NCBI GenBank assembly: GCA_949358305.1 | Contig: OX442314.1 | Span: 42,168,581-42,232,580, forward strand | Direction of reading: 5' to 3' | Length of the DNA: 64,000 nt | Origin: Strigamia acuminata | Lineage: Eukaryota > Arthropoda > Chilopoda > Geophilomorpha > Linotaeniidae | Shown here: positions 9,741 through 20,259 of the stretch, piece after piece | Layout: each line of letters opens with the position of its first letter | Numbering within the stretch: the first letter of the stretch is position 1 | Notes under the pieces: model-generated | What the model was told of the DNA's origin: nothing | The model's input: the letters and a program-made list of their open reading frames with translations, nothing else | Databases searched by the model: none | Position numbers and translations under genes: made by a program

Positions 9741-12590
9741 TTACGTCTGCCAATCCCCGTATCGATCTGGCGGGCCTGTCTTCCGTCCAGACTTCCTCAC
9801 CATCGGCACCACTGGCTCTTGCACCTCCTCTCGTACTCGAACCTCAGGTCTCTGGGCCTCTCTCTGCAGGTCCTCATTCAATCCCTGCGCCTCATCCTGC
9901 CTCCGAATCTCGGGTCCGCGAACCTCCTCTCGCTCATCCAACACTCGATCTTCATCTGGTCGCGCAAACTCACCCTCCAATTCCAACTCCTCCTCCTCAC
10001 CACGACCTCGACCCATCACCACACGATCTCCACCCACCGCACCATGAACCTTCTCACTCTCCTCCGCCCAAATCCGCTTGAAACAGGACGCATTTCGCAC
10101 TAACACTTGACGCCCTCTCACCGCTGTGACCTGAGTCCCTGCTACACCGGAAACCACCAACGGCACGGGGTCGAATAGCGCAGAAAATTTGTTCACCTTC
10201 GGTTGTCTTACCAAAACTCGATCCCCAATTTTCAGGTCATGGTCTCTCACATTTCGATGTTCATCCGCATATCGTTTCATTTTAGCCTTTTCCAACAAGT
10301 CCCTCTCTCGCACTTGCAGCTCCTCTGCTTCTCTCCAAATGGCTGGCAAACGTGTTCTCACCACTCTCCCGTGCAAAAGTTCCGCCGGCGATTTCCCAGT
10401 CGTACTGTGTGGAGTGGCTCGGTAGTTCAAAAGAAATTCGCTCAACTCGCGCTTCCACGGCCTTCCCTCCACCTTCGCCGCCCTCACCGTCTTGTTTATT
10501 GTCCGCATAAATCGCTCAACTTCCCCGTTGGCTTCTGGCCATAGGGGGGTGACTCTGCGATGCTGCACTCCAAAATCGGCCAAAAAATGTGTAAATTCCC
10601 GCGACGTGAAAGGGGGGCCATTATCTGACTTAATCAAGCACGGCAACCCCTGCTCCAGGAAGCGTCGCTCCAAAATTGGGCACACCACTGACGCCGCCGT
10701 CGAAGCCACAGTTTCCACAAACGGAAATCTCGAAAACTCGTCGATCAAAACGAACAGCAACGCCCCATCAGGAAAAGGGCCCGCGAAATCAACCGCCAGC
10801 TGTTGCCACGGTCCCGCTGGCAACACCGTCATCAACAGCGGATCCCTCCGCGCCTGCGGAACCGTAGCTTGGCACGCCAAACACCTCGAAATCTTCTCCT
10901 CCACTCGCTTATCCATACCAGGGAACCAAATCTTTTGCCTAAGCAACGACTTGGTCTTCACCACTCCCTGGTGTCCCCTATGAGCCAGTTCCACCACTCT
11001 TGCTTGTAATTTTCCGGGAATCACAATCCGGTCCGACCGCAAAATTATCCCACTCTTTGAAATGGACAACTCTTCTTTTAACGTCGCATAAGGGCGGAGC
11101 TGATCATCATCCCAGCGCTTTCGCGCCTCCTCGCCAATGCTCTCCAAAGCCGCACGCACCTTCTTCAATATCTCGTCCGACTCAGTTTCGCGCAAAACTT
11201 CCTCCACCGTCATTGTCGCCGGAATCCGAGTCTGGACGACAAAATCCACATGCTCTTCCAGCATCTCGACTACTGCTACTTCAATCTCACCTGCCCCTGG
11301 TGACGGATGCCGTGACAGGTAGTCACTTGGATTCGTGCTACCCTTCGTATGACGTACTTCAAAATTATAGTGTTGTACGCGCACGCACAAGCGCTCCAGC
11401 CGCACAGACGGTCGCGCCCTCCGGTTCTTCAGAATGCTAACTAATGGTTGGTGGTCTGTGAACAGCACAAAAAAATTGTCAAATAAATACAAATAAAAAA
11501 ACTCCATAGCCCAGACCACAGCCAGCATTTCTCGCTCAATTTGCGAGTAACGGGCTTCAACATCCGACAGCGATCGACTCGCATACGCGATCACTCGTAC
11601 CACCTCCCTCTCCTTTTCTTGAGCCAAAATCGCTCCCAAACCTATCGGGCTGGCGTCTACCGTCAAGTGTAACCGTGCACTCGGGCTATAATATGCCATG
11701 ACCTTTCCATCACTTAATTCCGTCATAATACCGTCCCACGCCTTCTGATGCCACTCGGTCCACTCAAACTCCTTATTTGACTTCTTCGTCAATTCTCTCA
11801 ACGGTTTCGTCCAATCTGCCAACCTCGGGATGAAACGACCGCAATACACGACCATTCCCAGAAGACTCTTAACGTCCGAAACACTGGAAGGTGTCTTCAT
11901 CGCCCTGATCGCATCAATTCTCCTTGGATCGGCCGAAATACCTCGAGCTGAAAAGACATGTCCAAAAAACACTAATTCAGACTTCCTAAATTCGCACTTT
12001 TGCGCGTTCAATGTCAAGCCCTCTCCCATCAATCGATCCAACACTGCATATACCGCCACATCATGGTCCGCTGTTCTCTTACCGACCACGAAAATGTCAT
12101 CCATGATGTTCAACACCTGCGCCAACCCCTCCAAAATTTGACGCACCAAATCCTGAAAAATCTCAGGCGCACAATTTAGCCCAAAAAACAAACGCAAAAA
12201 TCGATAAAGTCCAACGTGTGTCGCAAAAGTGGTCAAAATCCTCGAGACAACGTCCAACTCGAACTGGTGGAACCCGTGCGCCATATCGACCTTCGTGAAG
12301 ACCGTCGCATCTTCCGCCAGTATGGTCAAATCTTCTAACCTCGGCGACGTATGTCGCACTCTCTGGATCGCAAAGTTCAACTCGCGCGCATCAATACATA
12401 TTCGGATGGCGTCAGGGTCAGGGTCCTTAGGTTTTCGGACGCAATGAATGGGCGACACCCACGGCGTCGGACCCATCTCCTCAGTAACTTTTTCGATAAT
12501 CCCTTCCGAAACCATACGATCTAACTCCCGCTCTACTCGACCTCTCAAACTAAACGGTATCGGGCGGTAACGCTGCGCCACTGCATCCAT
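9741..12590 (-). CDS. pol: Ty3-type Pol: reverse transcriptase, RNase H, integrase
   Basis: The frame is open from 12677; the first in-frame ATG is at 12590, giving about 949 residues. RT: TKVDMAHGFHQFELD (catalytic Asp) and NIMDDIFVVG (the DD pair, with IMDD in place of the usual YxDD). RNase H: HLTVDASPIGLGAILAQE and TDHQPLVSIL. Integrase zinc finger: HRGHQG...CLACQ (HHCC). Integrase core: LAVDFAGPFPDG, IKSDNGPPF and PEANGEVERF supply D, D and E. The C-terminus is charged. No aspartic protease DTG/DSG and no Gag precede it. A shorter frame starting ATGGCGTCGCCC at 12658 may be the stump of gag, out of frame with pol. Activity would need Gag in trans. Confidence 0.93.
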   Translation of the reverse strand: MDAVAQRYRPIPFSLRGRVERELDRMVSEGIIEKVTEEMGPTPWVSPIHCVRKPKDPDPDAIRICIDARELNFAIQRVRHTSPRLEDLTILAEDATVFTKVDMAHGFHQFELDVVSRILTTFATHVGLYRFLRLFFGLNCAPEIFQDLVRQILEGLAQVLNIMDDIFVVGKRTADHDVAVYAVLDRLMGEGLTLNAQKCEFRKSELVFFGHVFSARGISADPRRIDAIRAMKTPSSVSDVKSLLGMVVYCGRFIPRLADWTKPLRELTKKSNKEFEWTEWHQKAWDGIMTELSDGKVMAYYSPSARLHLTVDASPIGLGAILAQEKEREVVRVIAYASRSLSDVEARYSQIEREMLAVVWAMEFFYLYLFDNFFVLFTDHQPLVSILKNRRARPSVRLERLCVRVQHYNFEVRHTKGSTNPSDYLSRHPSPGAGEIEVAVVEMLEEHVDFVVQTRIPATMTVEEVLRETESDEILKKVRAALESIGEEARKRWDDDQLRPYATLKEELSISKSGIILRSDRIVIPGKLQARVVELAHRGHQGVVKTKSLLRQKIWFPGMDKRVEEKISRCLACQATVPQARRDPLLMTVLPAGPWQQLAVDFAGPFPDGALLFVLIDEFSRFPFVETVASTAASVVCPILERRFLEQGLPCLIKSDNGPPFTSREFTHFLADFGVQHRRVTPLWPEANGEVERFMRTINKTVRAAKVEGRPWKRELSEFLLNYRATPHSTTGKSPAELLHGRVVRTRLPAIWREAEELQVRERDLLEKAKMKRYADEHRNVRDHDLKIGDRVLVRQPKVNKFSALFDPVPLVVSGVAGTQVTAVRGRQVLVRNASCFKRIWAEESEKVHGAVGGDRVVMGRGRGEEEELELEGEFARPDEDRVLDEREEVRGPEIRRQDEAQGLNEDLQREAQRPEVRVREEVQEPVVPMVRKSGRKTGPPDRYGDWQT

Positions 12591-12754
12591 CCTGCCGACA
12601 CCGGCTTCACCGTACTCGCACCTGCTAATGACACGTCGATTTTCTCGGGCGACGCCATCTTGGCTCCACTGACTCACTCGCTAACAACGATCCCGGGCTC
12701 AAAACAATTGTTTGTACACTGTCCACACACTAAATACAATCCACTCACGTCCAC

Positions 12755-12771
12755 GATTCACTCGTCGCCAA
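12755..12771 (-). promoter_or_regulatory. Primer-binding site of the compact Ty3 element
   Basis: The minus strand reads TTGGCGACGAGTGAATC immediately after the 5-prime LTR end. TGG is the complement of a tRNA CCA end. The matching tRNA was not identified with confidence. Confidence 0.65.
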
Positions 12772-12938
12772 TGTAATGTCTGTAAATGCCCATAAATACA
12801 CAAGAGCACCTGGGATAGCAATGTTTATTCATTCGTAACTAACATCGGAATGTCCTCTCGGACTCAGCCTACATTCAAAGTAATCTCGAACCCTTTATGC
12901 CGCCCTCTAGTGGCCGCACATTATATTACAATATTACA
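12772..12938 (-). repeat. 5-prime LTR of the compact Ty3 element
   Basis: 167 bp, same sequence as 9485-9651. Followed on the right by the ATGTC target duplication at 12939-12943. Confidence 0.95.
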
Positions 12939-13054
12939 ATGTCCTTGGCAGTGGTAATTCGCTAGGTAAATTTAGAATATTTCCAAACAATCTTTGGCCA
13001 AGAACAGATTTACTTAATATTCCCGAGTCGCATTCACTACCGTAGTTCCCAATA

Positions 13055-13297
13055 GAGAGGTTCTGCTAGGCGTAGGACCGGAACGGCAACTTGTGGAGTA
13101 AGCTCCGCCCACCCGTTGCCTCCCGCGTTGCCATTGTTTTCACAACGTCTGGACCCGCCACTACACGTTAAAATCGCGCGCTCAACGTGAAGCTTAGCTC
13201 CGACCTATGACGACAGCACATAAAGTGATGACGTTTCAGGCTTTCCAGGCGTTCCCGTTCCCGTTCTCGTTCCCTTCTACGTCTTGCAGAACCTCTC
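13055..13297. mobile_element. 243-bp MITE with TA duplication, inside the HARBI1 relic
   Basis: Perfect 12-bp terminal inverted repeats GAGAGGTTCTGC / GCAGAACCTCTC flanked by TA on both sides (13053-13054 and 13298-13299). Deleting it with one TA rejoins the transposase codons as FVDIGNYG in frame. The interior is GC-richer than its surroundings and has no ORF. TA duplication and size suggest a Tc1/mariner-type or ISL2EU-type MITE. Confidence 0.88.
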
Positions 13298-13470
13298 TAT
13301 TATCAACAAAAATAAACTGATAATCGGCTTCAGAAACAGCAAATAATACCTTGCTAAAATATTTTTTATAATTAAAATTGAGTGATCCACTATGAATAGG
13401 ACACTTGTTTCTAGGGAAACCACAGAAAACCTAGATTATGGTTATAAATAAAAAAAAAATAAAAATAGGT

Positions 13471-14189
13471 ACAAATAATAATAATAAACAACAACTTATT
13501 AGCCATCAATGTCTTGTTTTAACACCCAACTGTTTTTTTCGCGAAAGGTTGGAGGTTCTTTGCAGCTCCAATTGCCTAATTTTTTGCTATTTTTTATCTG
13601 CATCATTTTTGATTTTGCAGTCATTTTTTTTTGCTTCCTCATCACAATAATGGATCATATTCCGATATCGTTTGGATTGCCATTTGTAACGGTTTGGCCT
13701 TATCCTTTTCTCTTCATCTTCCATTTCACATTCATCGCTGGACATCAGTTCCCAAGAACTTTTTTGGGTCATTGTTTTCAGGTATTTTGTTCTATGGCTC
13801 TCTCCAATTTGCTCCATCCTTTTTAACACTTACACACGACGATTTAGTTCTATATAAAAGAAGATGTTAGGATTAGTGTTATTAAAGTTTTCAATTATAA
13901 TTATAATTACTAGAAATCTTTCGGCGATAGCTTTTCATGTATTTTCTGTGTCCATCTTTTTCTTGTGGCTTGCTACTTTCTTCCCGATGAGTGTTGAAGT
14001 AGCGTTTAATTCAGGCACAATGTATTTTTCAATGAAATTATCATAAGACACACAAGATCCAGTAAGCAAAATCTGGCTAAACCCACAAACCAGCTTGGAT
14101 TCATCTAAAATATTAAGAAAAAATTCATTTGCAGAACACAGTTGCTTTTCTCCATTAAAAAATTATAGGATTGTAAGGTTTAGTTTTAA
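13471..14189. other. AT-rich region, decayed transposon sequence
   Basis: A minus-strand frame at 13587-13829 is rich in charged residues (EDEEKRIRPNRYKWQSKRY) but has no family motif. It lies between the HARBI1 relic and the SWIM fragment, both on the same strand, and could be a linker of one composite element. Confidence 0.35.
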
Positions 14190-14624
14190 GTTTACCGTAT
14201 TCAATTCTTTCAAGATCAATTTCTGTAATTTTTTTTTCTTGGCTGATTCCAAGATTGTAATTTGTCTGTACATGTATCAGTGTCACCTTTATAACCAAGT
14301 CTTACAAATTCTTCAATAGCAAAACAAAATGCTGCAATGTGTTTGCAGGACCCATGAGGTGCTAAACCAGCTGGACATCCACAGCTAGCATAAATTATAC
14401 TACAGACTGTTTATTGTAACTTAATTTTATAATCTCTATCTTTTCTCATTGTAGGCAGACATATACATCTAAAATAAACAACTTCATTCATTTTTTTGAA
14501 TGTGTCCCTTTTTGAATAAACCCATATACCGTAGCTACTTAATTTTTTCGTAAGACAGCTGATTTGCAGAATAGCAGAATCATGTCTGCTTCTCTTATAA
14601 CCACTATCTATCACTATCAAAGAA
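14190..14624 (-). pseudogene. SWIM zinc-finger protein fragment (YqaJ-associated type)
   Basis: Across two frames the minus strand encodes VVYFRCICLPTMRKDRDYKI and then IYASCGCPAGLAPHGSCKH followed by IAAFCFAIEEFVRLG. C-x-C-x(n)-C-x-H is the SWIM zinc-binding pattern. In animals the version CGCPAG-x-x-PHGSCKHIAA occurs in large proteins that carry a YqaJ exonuclease domain, and proteins of this kind accompany ISL2EU-type transposases. The C-terminal YqaJ part is not recognisable here. Upstream, the frame is cut at 14625 by an LTR-like block. Assigning it to the same element as the HARBI1 and THAP relics is an inference from proximity. Confidence 0.6.
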
Positions 14625-15527
14625 TGTAACACGACAAACAATATAAAAGGTAAATATAATAAATGTATTTATTATACGGGAATGTACAGTTAAACGGGAA
14701 TAAAATATGTAAAGGGATAAAAAGGTAGGGTGTGTAAAGGATGGCGGGAAACTGGTCGAGGTCGTCCTTTGTTGGCGCTCTGGATCCAAGATGGCGTCCG
14801 CGTGGCAACGTGGTGTCGTCTTGGGCCGGCGTGGCAATGAATGGCGTCCTCGTCTCACGTTTCTCGTTCGGTCCTTCGGGCTCACGCTGGTCGGGCGCGA
14901 GTGAATGCCTAAAAGGTCTTACTTCGGCTGTTGTCTAGGTTTTAGGGTTTTGTTTAGGTGTCCGGCGATCACACAGCGGCGGACGCTTGGTGGTTCCCGG
15001 CGATACACACAGCGGCGGGAACGCTCGTCGTGGTTACTGCAATTTAGGCTTGTGCGACCGTTTGTCTGCACAACTCGCTAAATTGGAGTAGTTTTACTAT
15101 TTCTAGCTGGCTTGCTAAAATAGTGCGGTAATCTTATTTCGCAGGTTACTCTGCGGAGGTTAACACTAATCAAACGTACTCACGGCAATTTGAATCCTTT
15201 GTCCCGGGTCACTCCTAGTTCTTGACTTAGGCCTGATCGGTAGGACGATAGATTTTGCGTGTGTTTCTTGCTTGATGTTTGTGTTGGTTCTGCCCGCTCA
15301 GTGCAAGGCACATTCCTTTGCACAAAGCGGGGGGGGGTGACAGGTGACTAAAGCCACCCAATGGTGGAGGAGACGAATTTCTCCCACTCCCCCAGGGCAG
15401 ACGCCCGTCCATTGACTAGATGTCAATGCTCTGAGGAAAGGGAGGCGCGCGTGTGACTCCCCCTTCTCTACCCGTAAGTAGGCCACGAGAGAAGCTTTTC
15501 GTGCCCCACCCCAGTCGGGTCACCACA
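14625..15527 (-). mobile_element. Possible solo LTR, about 903 bp
   Basis: A block of higher GC content begins TGTAACACGACAAA and ends GGGTCACCACA, so on either strand it has TG...CA ends. It interrupts the SWIM-type relic at its left edge. Its body contains GGCGGACGC-type repeats (two GGCGATCACACAGCGGCGG-like copies near 14965 and 15000). No clear target duplication was found and no second copy lies in the window, so the call is tentative. Confidence 0.4.
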
Positions 15528-16160
15528 CGATATGTAGTTTAACATTGCATAAAATATTCTGCGAAGTGACGTTTCGCTTCTCTAGACAAGATCAAACCAT
15601 CTTGCAAGTGCTGATAAGCGACAGAGTAAAACACAGTGTTCCAATAACCACCAAGATAAACATACCAGTAATTTTATAAATACCAATCACAAAATTTAAA
15701 TCAATTGTTGTTCGCACTTGAGAAATGATGCCCTTAATGACTGAAAAAGTCATTAGAAATGCCCATAGCATTTCTTAATGTTATAAACTGAACTTTGGTA
15801 AAACAAAATTGCAACTTTAAATCACGATTAGAAAATTCTGCAGTGGTGAAACTGGGTCGTATGCTGTACTTCTTTTTTGTGTCATCCAACTTGAATATTT
15901 CAAGATAATCAAAATGACTGTTTTTTGTTTATTTCTTAAGTGCAAAGTCACAGTTTAAATGTAGTAAATAATGTACTGATGTAATGTTCATCGCGTTGAA
16001 TAAAATGATTTACACATTTCATCTTTTTTATTTAATCAACTTCAAATGCATTCGGAAGAGAAATAAACAAGGTAAACGTTTGCACTGTTTAAACTACAAG
16101 TATAATTTATTTTTTAGGCAAAATTAAATTGAGATCAAAACAATAGGTTATTTGTGATTC
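15528..16160. other. AT-rich spacer
   Basis: No supported gene. Contains dispersed words shared with other relic regions, such as GTGCAAAGTCACAG near 15940, also seen near 8777. Confidence 0.35.
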
Positions 16161-16553
16161 TTAAAGAAGCTTAAACACATTATGGCTATTCTTTTCCAAT
16201 GAAAGTAAAATCCCCAAACCTAAATTTAGATTGCTACCAGACTTGAGTGTGACTGATAAGATGTCAGTTAGTTGGTAATAACTTCCATCAAAGCATTCCA
16301 CAATTGAGTCATCTCTACCATTTCTTTTTCTAGATTTGGAAGTAAATTTTACAGTTTTTATAATACAATTTCTAAAACCAATAACATTTGTAACTTCTTC
16401 CTTAGGATGTGTCCAAGCAATCATAGTTGATGAAGGCCATGGAATAAAACTGGAAGTTGGCTCTTTCATCAAATGAGGTACATTTTCATTTTCAGACATG
16501 TTAATATCTGAAGTAAAATCTGAAAAACAAAAAAAAGAAATTAATGAATGCAA
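16161..16553 (-). pseudogene. CACTA/EnSpm-type C-terminal fragment, copy 2
   Basis: Repeats the protein of 7184-7507 (FRNCIIKTVKFTSKSRKRNG, SIVECFDGSYYQLTDILSV) but with a different N-terminal side (PTSSFIPWPSSTMIAWTHPK). Having two copies with separate flanks shows a family of truncated relics. Confidence 0.45.
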
Positions 16554-18333
16554 GAAAAAAATATTAATTAAGTAAAAATAAAAGAAAAAATTAAGCCTTA
16601 CACTCCATTACATATCCCAAAGCCAAACAAAACATGGAAAGGATGGATAGGGATAGAACCATCCATTTTTTTTGCAATAAATTCATGGAGCAAATCTGTA
16701 AAGCAAAAATATAATTACATTTTAAATCAATCTTATAAAATATTAATTTAGATTACCATGATATTATGATTAAAGCATATTTGAGCATCATTCAGTTGTT
16801 TTACAGCTGTATCTATCTCTGTCAAATTTTCCACCCGTAAAACCACAACTTCTCCCATCTTTGTTTTTGAGGAAATAAGGATTACTGGCAATTTTTCAAA
16901 CAAAGACAACAGGAAAAGGAATAGTTAAATAAAAGATAGGGGTGAAATAAAATAACTTGGGGAAATCTGATGGTGAATTTCAGAACTATATTAAAAGTAT
17001 TGTTTGAAACAAATTTGAAAATTAAAGATAAAAGATGGGAAAAAGTATTAAATGATGAAACGAAATGAGAAATAAATTGAAACGAATACATTAAACAAAT
17101 TAAAAAATTTAAAAAAAAAATGGATAAGACATTTTTTTGGATTGTGATATTCCGATTTCGTACTTTTCGTTCGGGGCGGGAATGAGGAGCTACCTCTTAA
17201 ACGATGGTAGAATCGGTTCGTTAAGTTGATGTCTATCAGCGTCTGTAACAAAATTACATTTATGGCACAAGGCTCAATGGCGAGCATCGTATGAGCAAGC
17301 GCTCATAGCCATGATTTCACGGATTCCGTCCATCTAAGGTATACCTCTAGGTCTTGTCCCCTCTTCCTGACAATTTATACATGTCATGAGGTGTTGCCCT
17401 CCGATGGTACTTCTTACATATGAACTCTAAGCCTTCCTTCATATCTACTAGTACATGAGTAAGTACATAAAAAACATTCGACTCGCGTTTCTTTTGTTGA
17501 GAGACACGAGTGGCGCAAGAGGCTGTACTAACAAGTAAGTGTCCTGTGTTACAGGCAAGTGATCAGCCTGCGTGGACAGCTGGTCACAGTTTCAATGTCG
17601 GTGTGAGACGAAATAAGCGGAGACTATGTGTTAAGCTTAACAGAACATGCGGAATGAATTTTATTCCAATCAAAAAAATAAACTTCAAACTCCCATTGCA
17701 CATGAACCTCGCAGGGCATTTACATGACCTTATTGTAAGACTGCATTCCTACATGAATGTAGCATTTACATTTTTTCAAGTTTCTAAATATTTGTGTAGC
17801 AATGTTCTCATCACAGTGTAAGTTTGAATGCAACGACGTCCAGTGCTGGATTTAAAATGGCAAATGTGTTTTGCTCCAATTTATTTTTACGTGTAAAGAT
17901 GGCCAAGTTTGCCCAGTGCTTGAATTAAAATGGCAAATGTGTCCCGAATTAGAATGGCATACGTGCCCAATTTTTACACGTAAAAAAATTGTTTCAAATT
18001 TGCCGGGTTTTATGCTCGCAAATGTATCTCAAATTTACAAATTCAGGATAACAACCAAAAAAAGAATGTGTCGTTGATTTAATTCCTAACCTAGCTCTAT
18101 TGTGGCAAATAAAAATAAATTTATCTTACTTTCTGCCGTGGGCGAAGTTATTCGGTTCTCCTCGAGAAAACGTGTACCGCTGGTTTTGACCAACCATTGG
18201 AGGTGTTGTGCATTAAAACTTATCGTGTACCCACGAATAAAATACTAAGTTCATTTCACACTTTTAAAAAAAAGCAATGACCAAACTAACTCCACAAAAA
18301 TAAATTTGTTTTACGATCTGTCTGTCTGTCCGG
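16554..18333. other. AT-rich region with short dispersed repeats
   Basis: No credible gene. From about 17625 to 17820 it carries GTGTTAAGCTTAACAGAACA (also at 30220) followed by GCATTTACATGACCTTATTG and ATGAATGTAGCATTTACATT, related to the tandem units at 2000 and 55960. A direct repeat of GGCAAATGTGT-like words lies at 17860-17945. Confidence 0.45.
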
Positions 18334-20247
18334 TGTGACGGTGACGACCACAACTCCCATTTAACAATGGTACCGGGAAGAGATCGCGATAAATAACAGT
18401 GAATACAATACGAGATAAATACAAGACAATTTATTGTTGGCAAACAATATGCAGTGAGCTAAATTATACATAAGACTAATGCCAACATTTGGCAAGTTAA
18501 CTGACTATTAAACTATACAAAGCATAGGCCAATTGGTCCTAAAATAATATCATTACGTGTCTGGGATAAGGGAGCGGTTTCCCCATCGCTCGACCTGGTT
18601 TACAGATGTCATCTAAGCCGGATGGCTGTGTCCTGGAGTCCGATATGGCTTCGCTGGTTTCCTTGGTTCGCTGTGTAAATTATCGCACGTCGATAAATCG
18701 AATGATCTGAGCATTGCGGTTGACTTTGTCTGCACCGCCACAACTTTGGGAGGATATTGGTGTAAGTAAATGTATTCATTTTACTTATCAATATTCCGCT
18801 TATGAATTATATTTAATTCATATCGTTGTGAATTCTTATTTAGATATTTTTGTGGATAAGTTGTCATCAACTTATCAGTTACATTTGCGTCTTTGATGTA
18901 ATCGTGATCGTAATTAAGTCTTCTGACTTGGTTAATCAACTTGTCGCCAAGTTAATATTTAGCTGTTATAAATAAAATGAAGATTAGGCTTCCCGTCGCA
19001 ACACACAATTGCCGTCGAAAGAAAATATACGCCTTGCAATGCAGAACGGTATCAAGCGTCCCCTGCGTCGCGACACGGTCGTTCGTCTGGCGATTGACGG
19101 TATCACGTACACAGGAGTCGATAGCTCGCGGCTCCGCACAGCAGTATAATCTCTCGCGGTACTAATAATAGACCGACTACTTTGGCATCGAATACCATGA
19201 GAATCAGCTTGCCAAACACTTGGTGCTACTCGTGGTTACTGTAAAACAGACTGCTTTGGCACCATCAGGTGAAGGAACCGATTCTCAACAATACCGATGC
19301 TACTCGTGGTAACGGAATACGTTCATACCGAAAAAGACAACTTGGTCCTGTCCGGAGGATACTGAATTGCACAACGGCGGGTTCTCCTTCGGCGTCGCAA
19401 CCGTAGACTGTAACATTTATGCAACATAATAATCCCAGCACTTCGACTTCAATTGCCGGCGGTGGCATGATTCTGTAGAATCATGCAACGGTTCTTTGCG
19501 AATAAATCAACAAAGAACCAAAAGGTTTTTTTACGTGAACAACGAATCATATTTCTTAAGTAACAATACCAAACAGAAAATAATCAAACAGAGCTGCAGA
19601 ATGGCCGGTTGTTTGGGTTTATATAACCTGACTGGATTAAGGATTAATCCAGTTATCCAATTGGAACATGGGTTCCACGAATCCCTCCAATCCCGTATCA
19701 CCGGAAGTGGATACGGAGGAACAATGTGCTAATTCTCACCACAACCGGAACTGGATACCCAGGACCGGAAATGGATCCACCAATCAGATCTATTGGTTGA
19801 TCGATTGATCACCAAATGTCCTGTCCCGCAGAAAATGGAAGTTACATTGTATTTAACATCACAAGACATTAATATATCTTTATATTAATGTTCACAAAGC
19901 TTCGTTTCATTCTAGTAAATATAGTTTTATATTTATTTACATGTTTTATATTCATATCTTGAATTTGCCGCTAAATCGTAATCGCGCCATCTTGTGGCAA
20001 CATTGCGCATTGACAAATGCGGTTTTAGCAGACGACTCTTCGTGATTCGGCCGGAATCCTTTGATATCAAGTAGGAATGAGTGTTTATTCTTAATAAACG
20101 AACATCTTTGTATTTGAAACATCATAAATAACTTTATTCCAGACATTTATCAGTTTTACACAGAATATCTTCGAGATATCATGATAATGGCGCAACAGCG
20201 CTTCTTTCTAAGAAAATAGGCATTTATAGCCATTGTAAACCGTCACA
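18334..20247 (-). repeat. 3-prime LTR of the pol-less element
   Basis: 1914 bp, long for an LTR. Its small open frames recur identically in the other LTR, as expected from shared sequence, and have no family motif, so they are not annotated as genes. Contains CGGAAGTGGATACGGAGG-like repeats near 19695-19780. Confidence 0.95.
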
Positions 20248-20259
20248 CATCCCCCTTAA
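20248..20259 (-). promoter_or_regulatory. Polypurine tract of the pol-less element
   Basis: The minus strand reads TTAAGGGGGATG immediately before the TGTGACGG end of the 3-prime LTR. Confidence 0.75.

Larger units (their letters stand above)
9485..12938 (-). mobile_element. Compact Ty3-type LTR retrotransposon lacking Gag and protease, 3454 bp
   Basis: Two 167-bp LTRs (9485-9651 and 12772-12938) begin TGTAATGTCTG and end ATATTACA and look identical. The target duplication ATGTC is at 9480-9484 and 12939-12943. Removing the element and one ATGTC restores an uninterrupted HARBI1-like frame. A polypurine tract (complement of 9652-9666) and a primer-binding-like site (TGGCGACGAG on the minus strand, just inside the right LTR) are present. 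One long pol ORF fills the interior. Only about 180 bp lie between the primer site and the RT-coding region, so gag and protease are missing. The LTR identity and intact ORF indicate recent insertion. Confidence 0.95.
9161..13470 (-). pseudogene. HARBI1-like (DDE_Tnp_4) transposase relic carrying two insertions
   Basis: The reading frame can be followed on the minus strand from about 13430 (PIHSGSLNFNYKKYFSKVLF) to GNYGSECDSGILSKSVLGQ, to LFGNILNLPSELPLPRT, to SQPFPHFFIGDQAFPLRKDL and FNYRICRVRR, and then to FGILANRFRMFRSE. These are the ordered blocks of DDE_Tnp_4 (V-D-x-G-x-(Y/N)G-x-x-(S/C)D-(G/S)G-(V/I) ... (F/V)-(I/L)GD-x-AF-x-L-R ... FNYR-x-(S/C)R-x-RR ... FGILA-NRFR). The IDGKH block with the first catalytic Asp is absent (CGFPRNKCPIHSGS reads across it). 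The later site is GDQAF instead of the usual GDEAF. A frameshift lies near 9345. Insertions: MITE 13055-13297 and Ty3 element 9485-12938. Confidence 0.82.

Noticed and set aside
10189-11440. Plus-strand ORFs of 60-160 codons opposite pol
   Set aside because: They are antisense shadows of the conserved pol frame, with composition expected from codon complementarity.
18300-18333. Continuation of the copia element left of the pol-less LTR element
   Set aside because: Reading from 18333 on the minus strand gives CCGGACAGACAGACAG and a stop soon after, with no copia RT signature. The copia copy therefore cannot be shown to resume.
18609-19732. Small ORFs in the LTR (repeated at 26128-27251)
   Set aside because: They are duplicated only because both LTRs are the same sequence; none has a domain motif and they lie on both strands.
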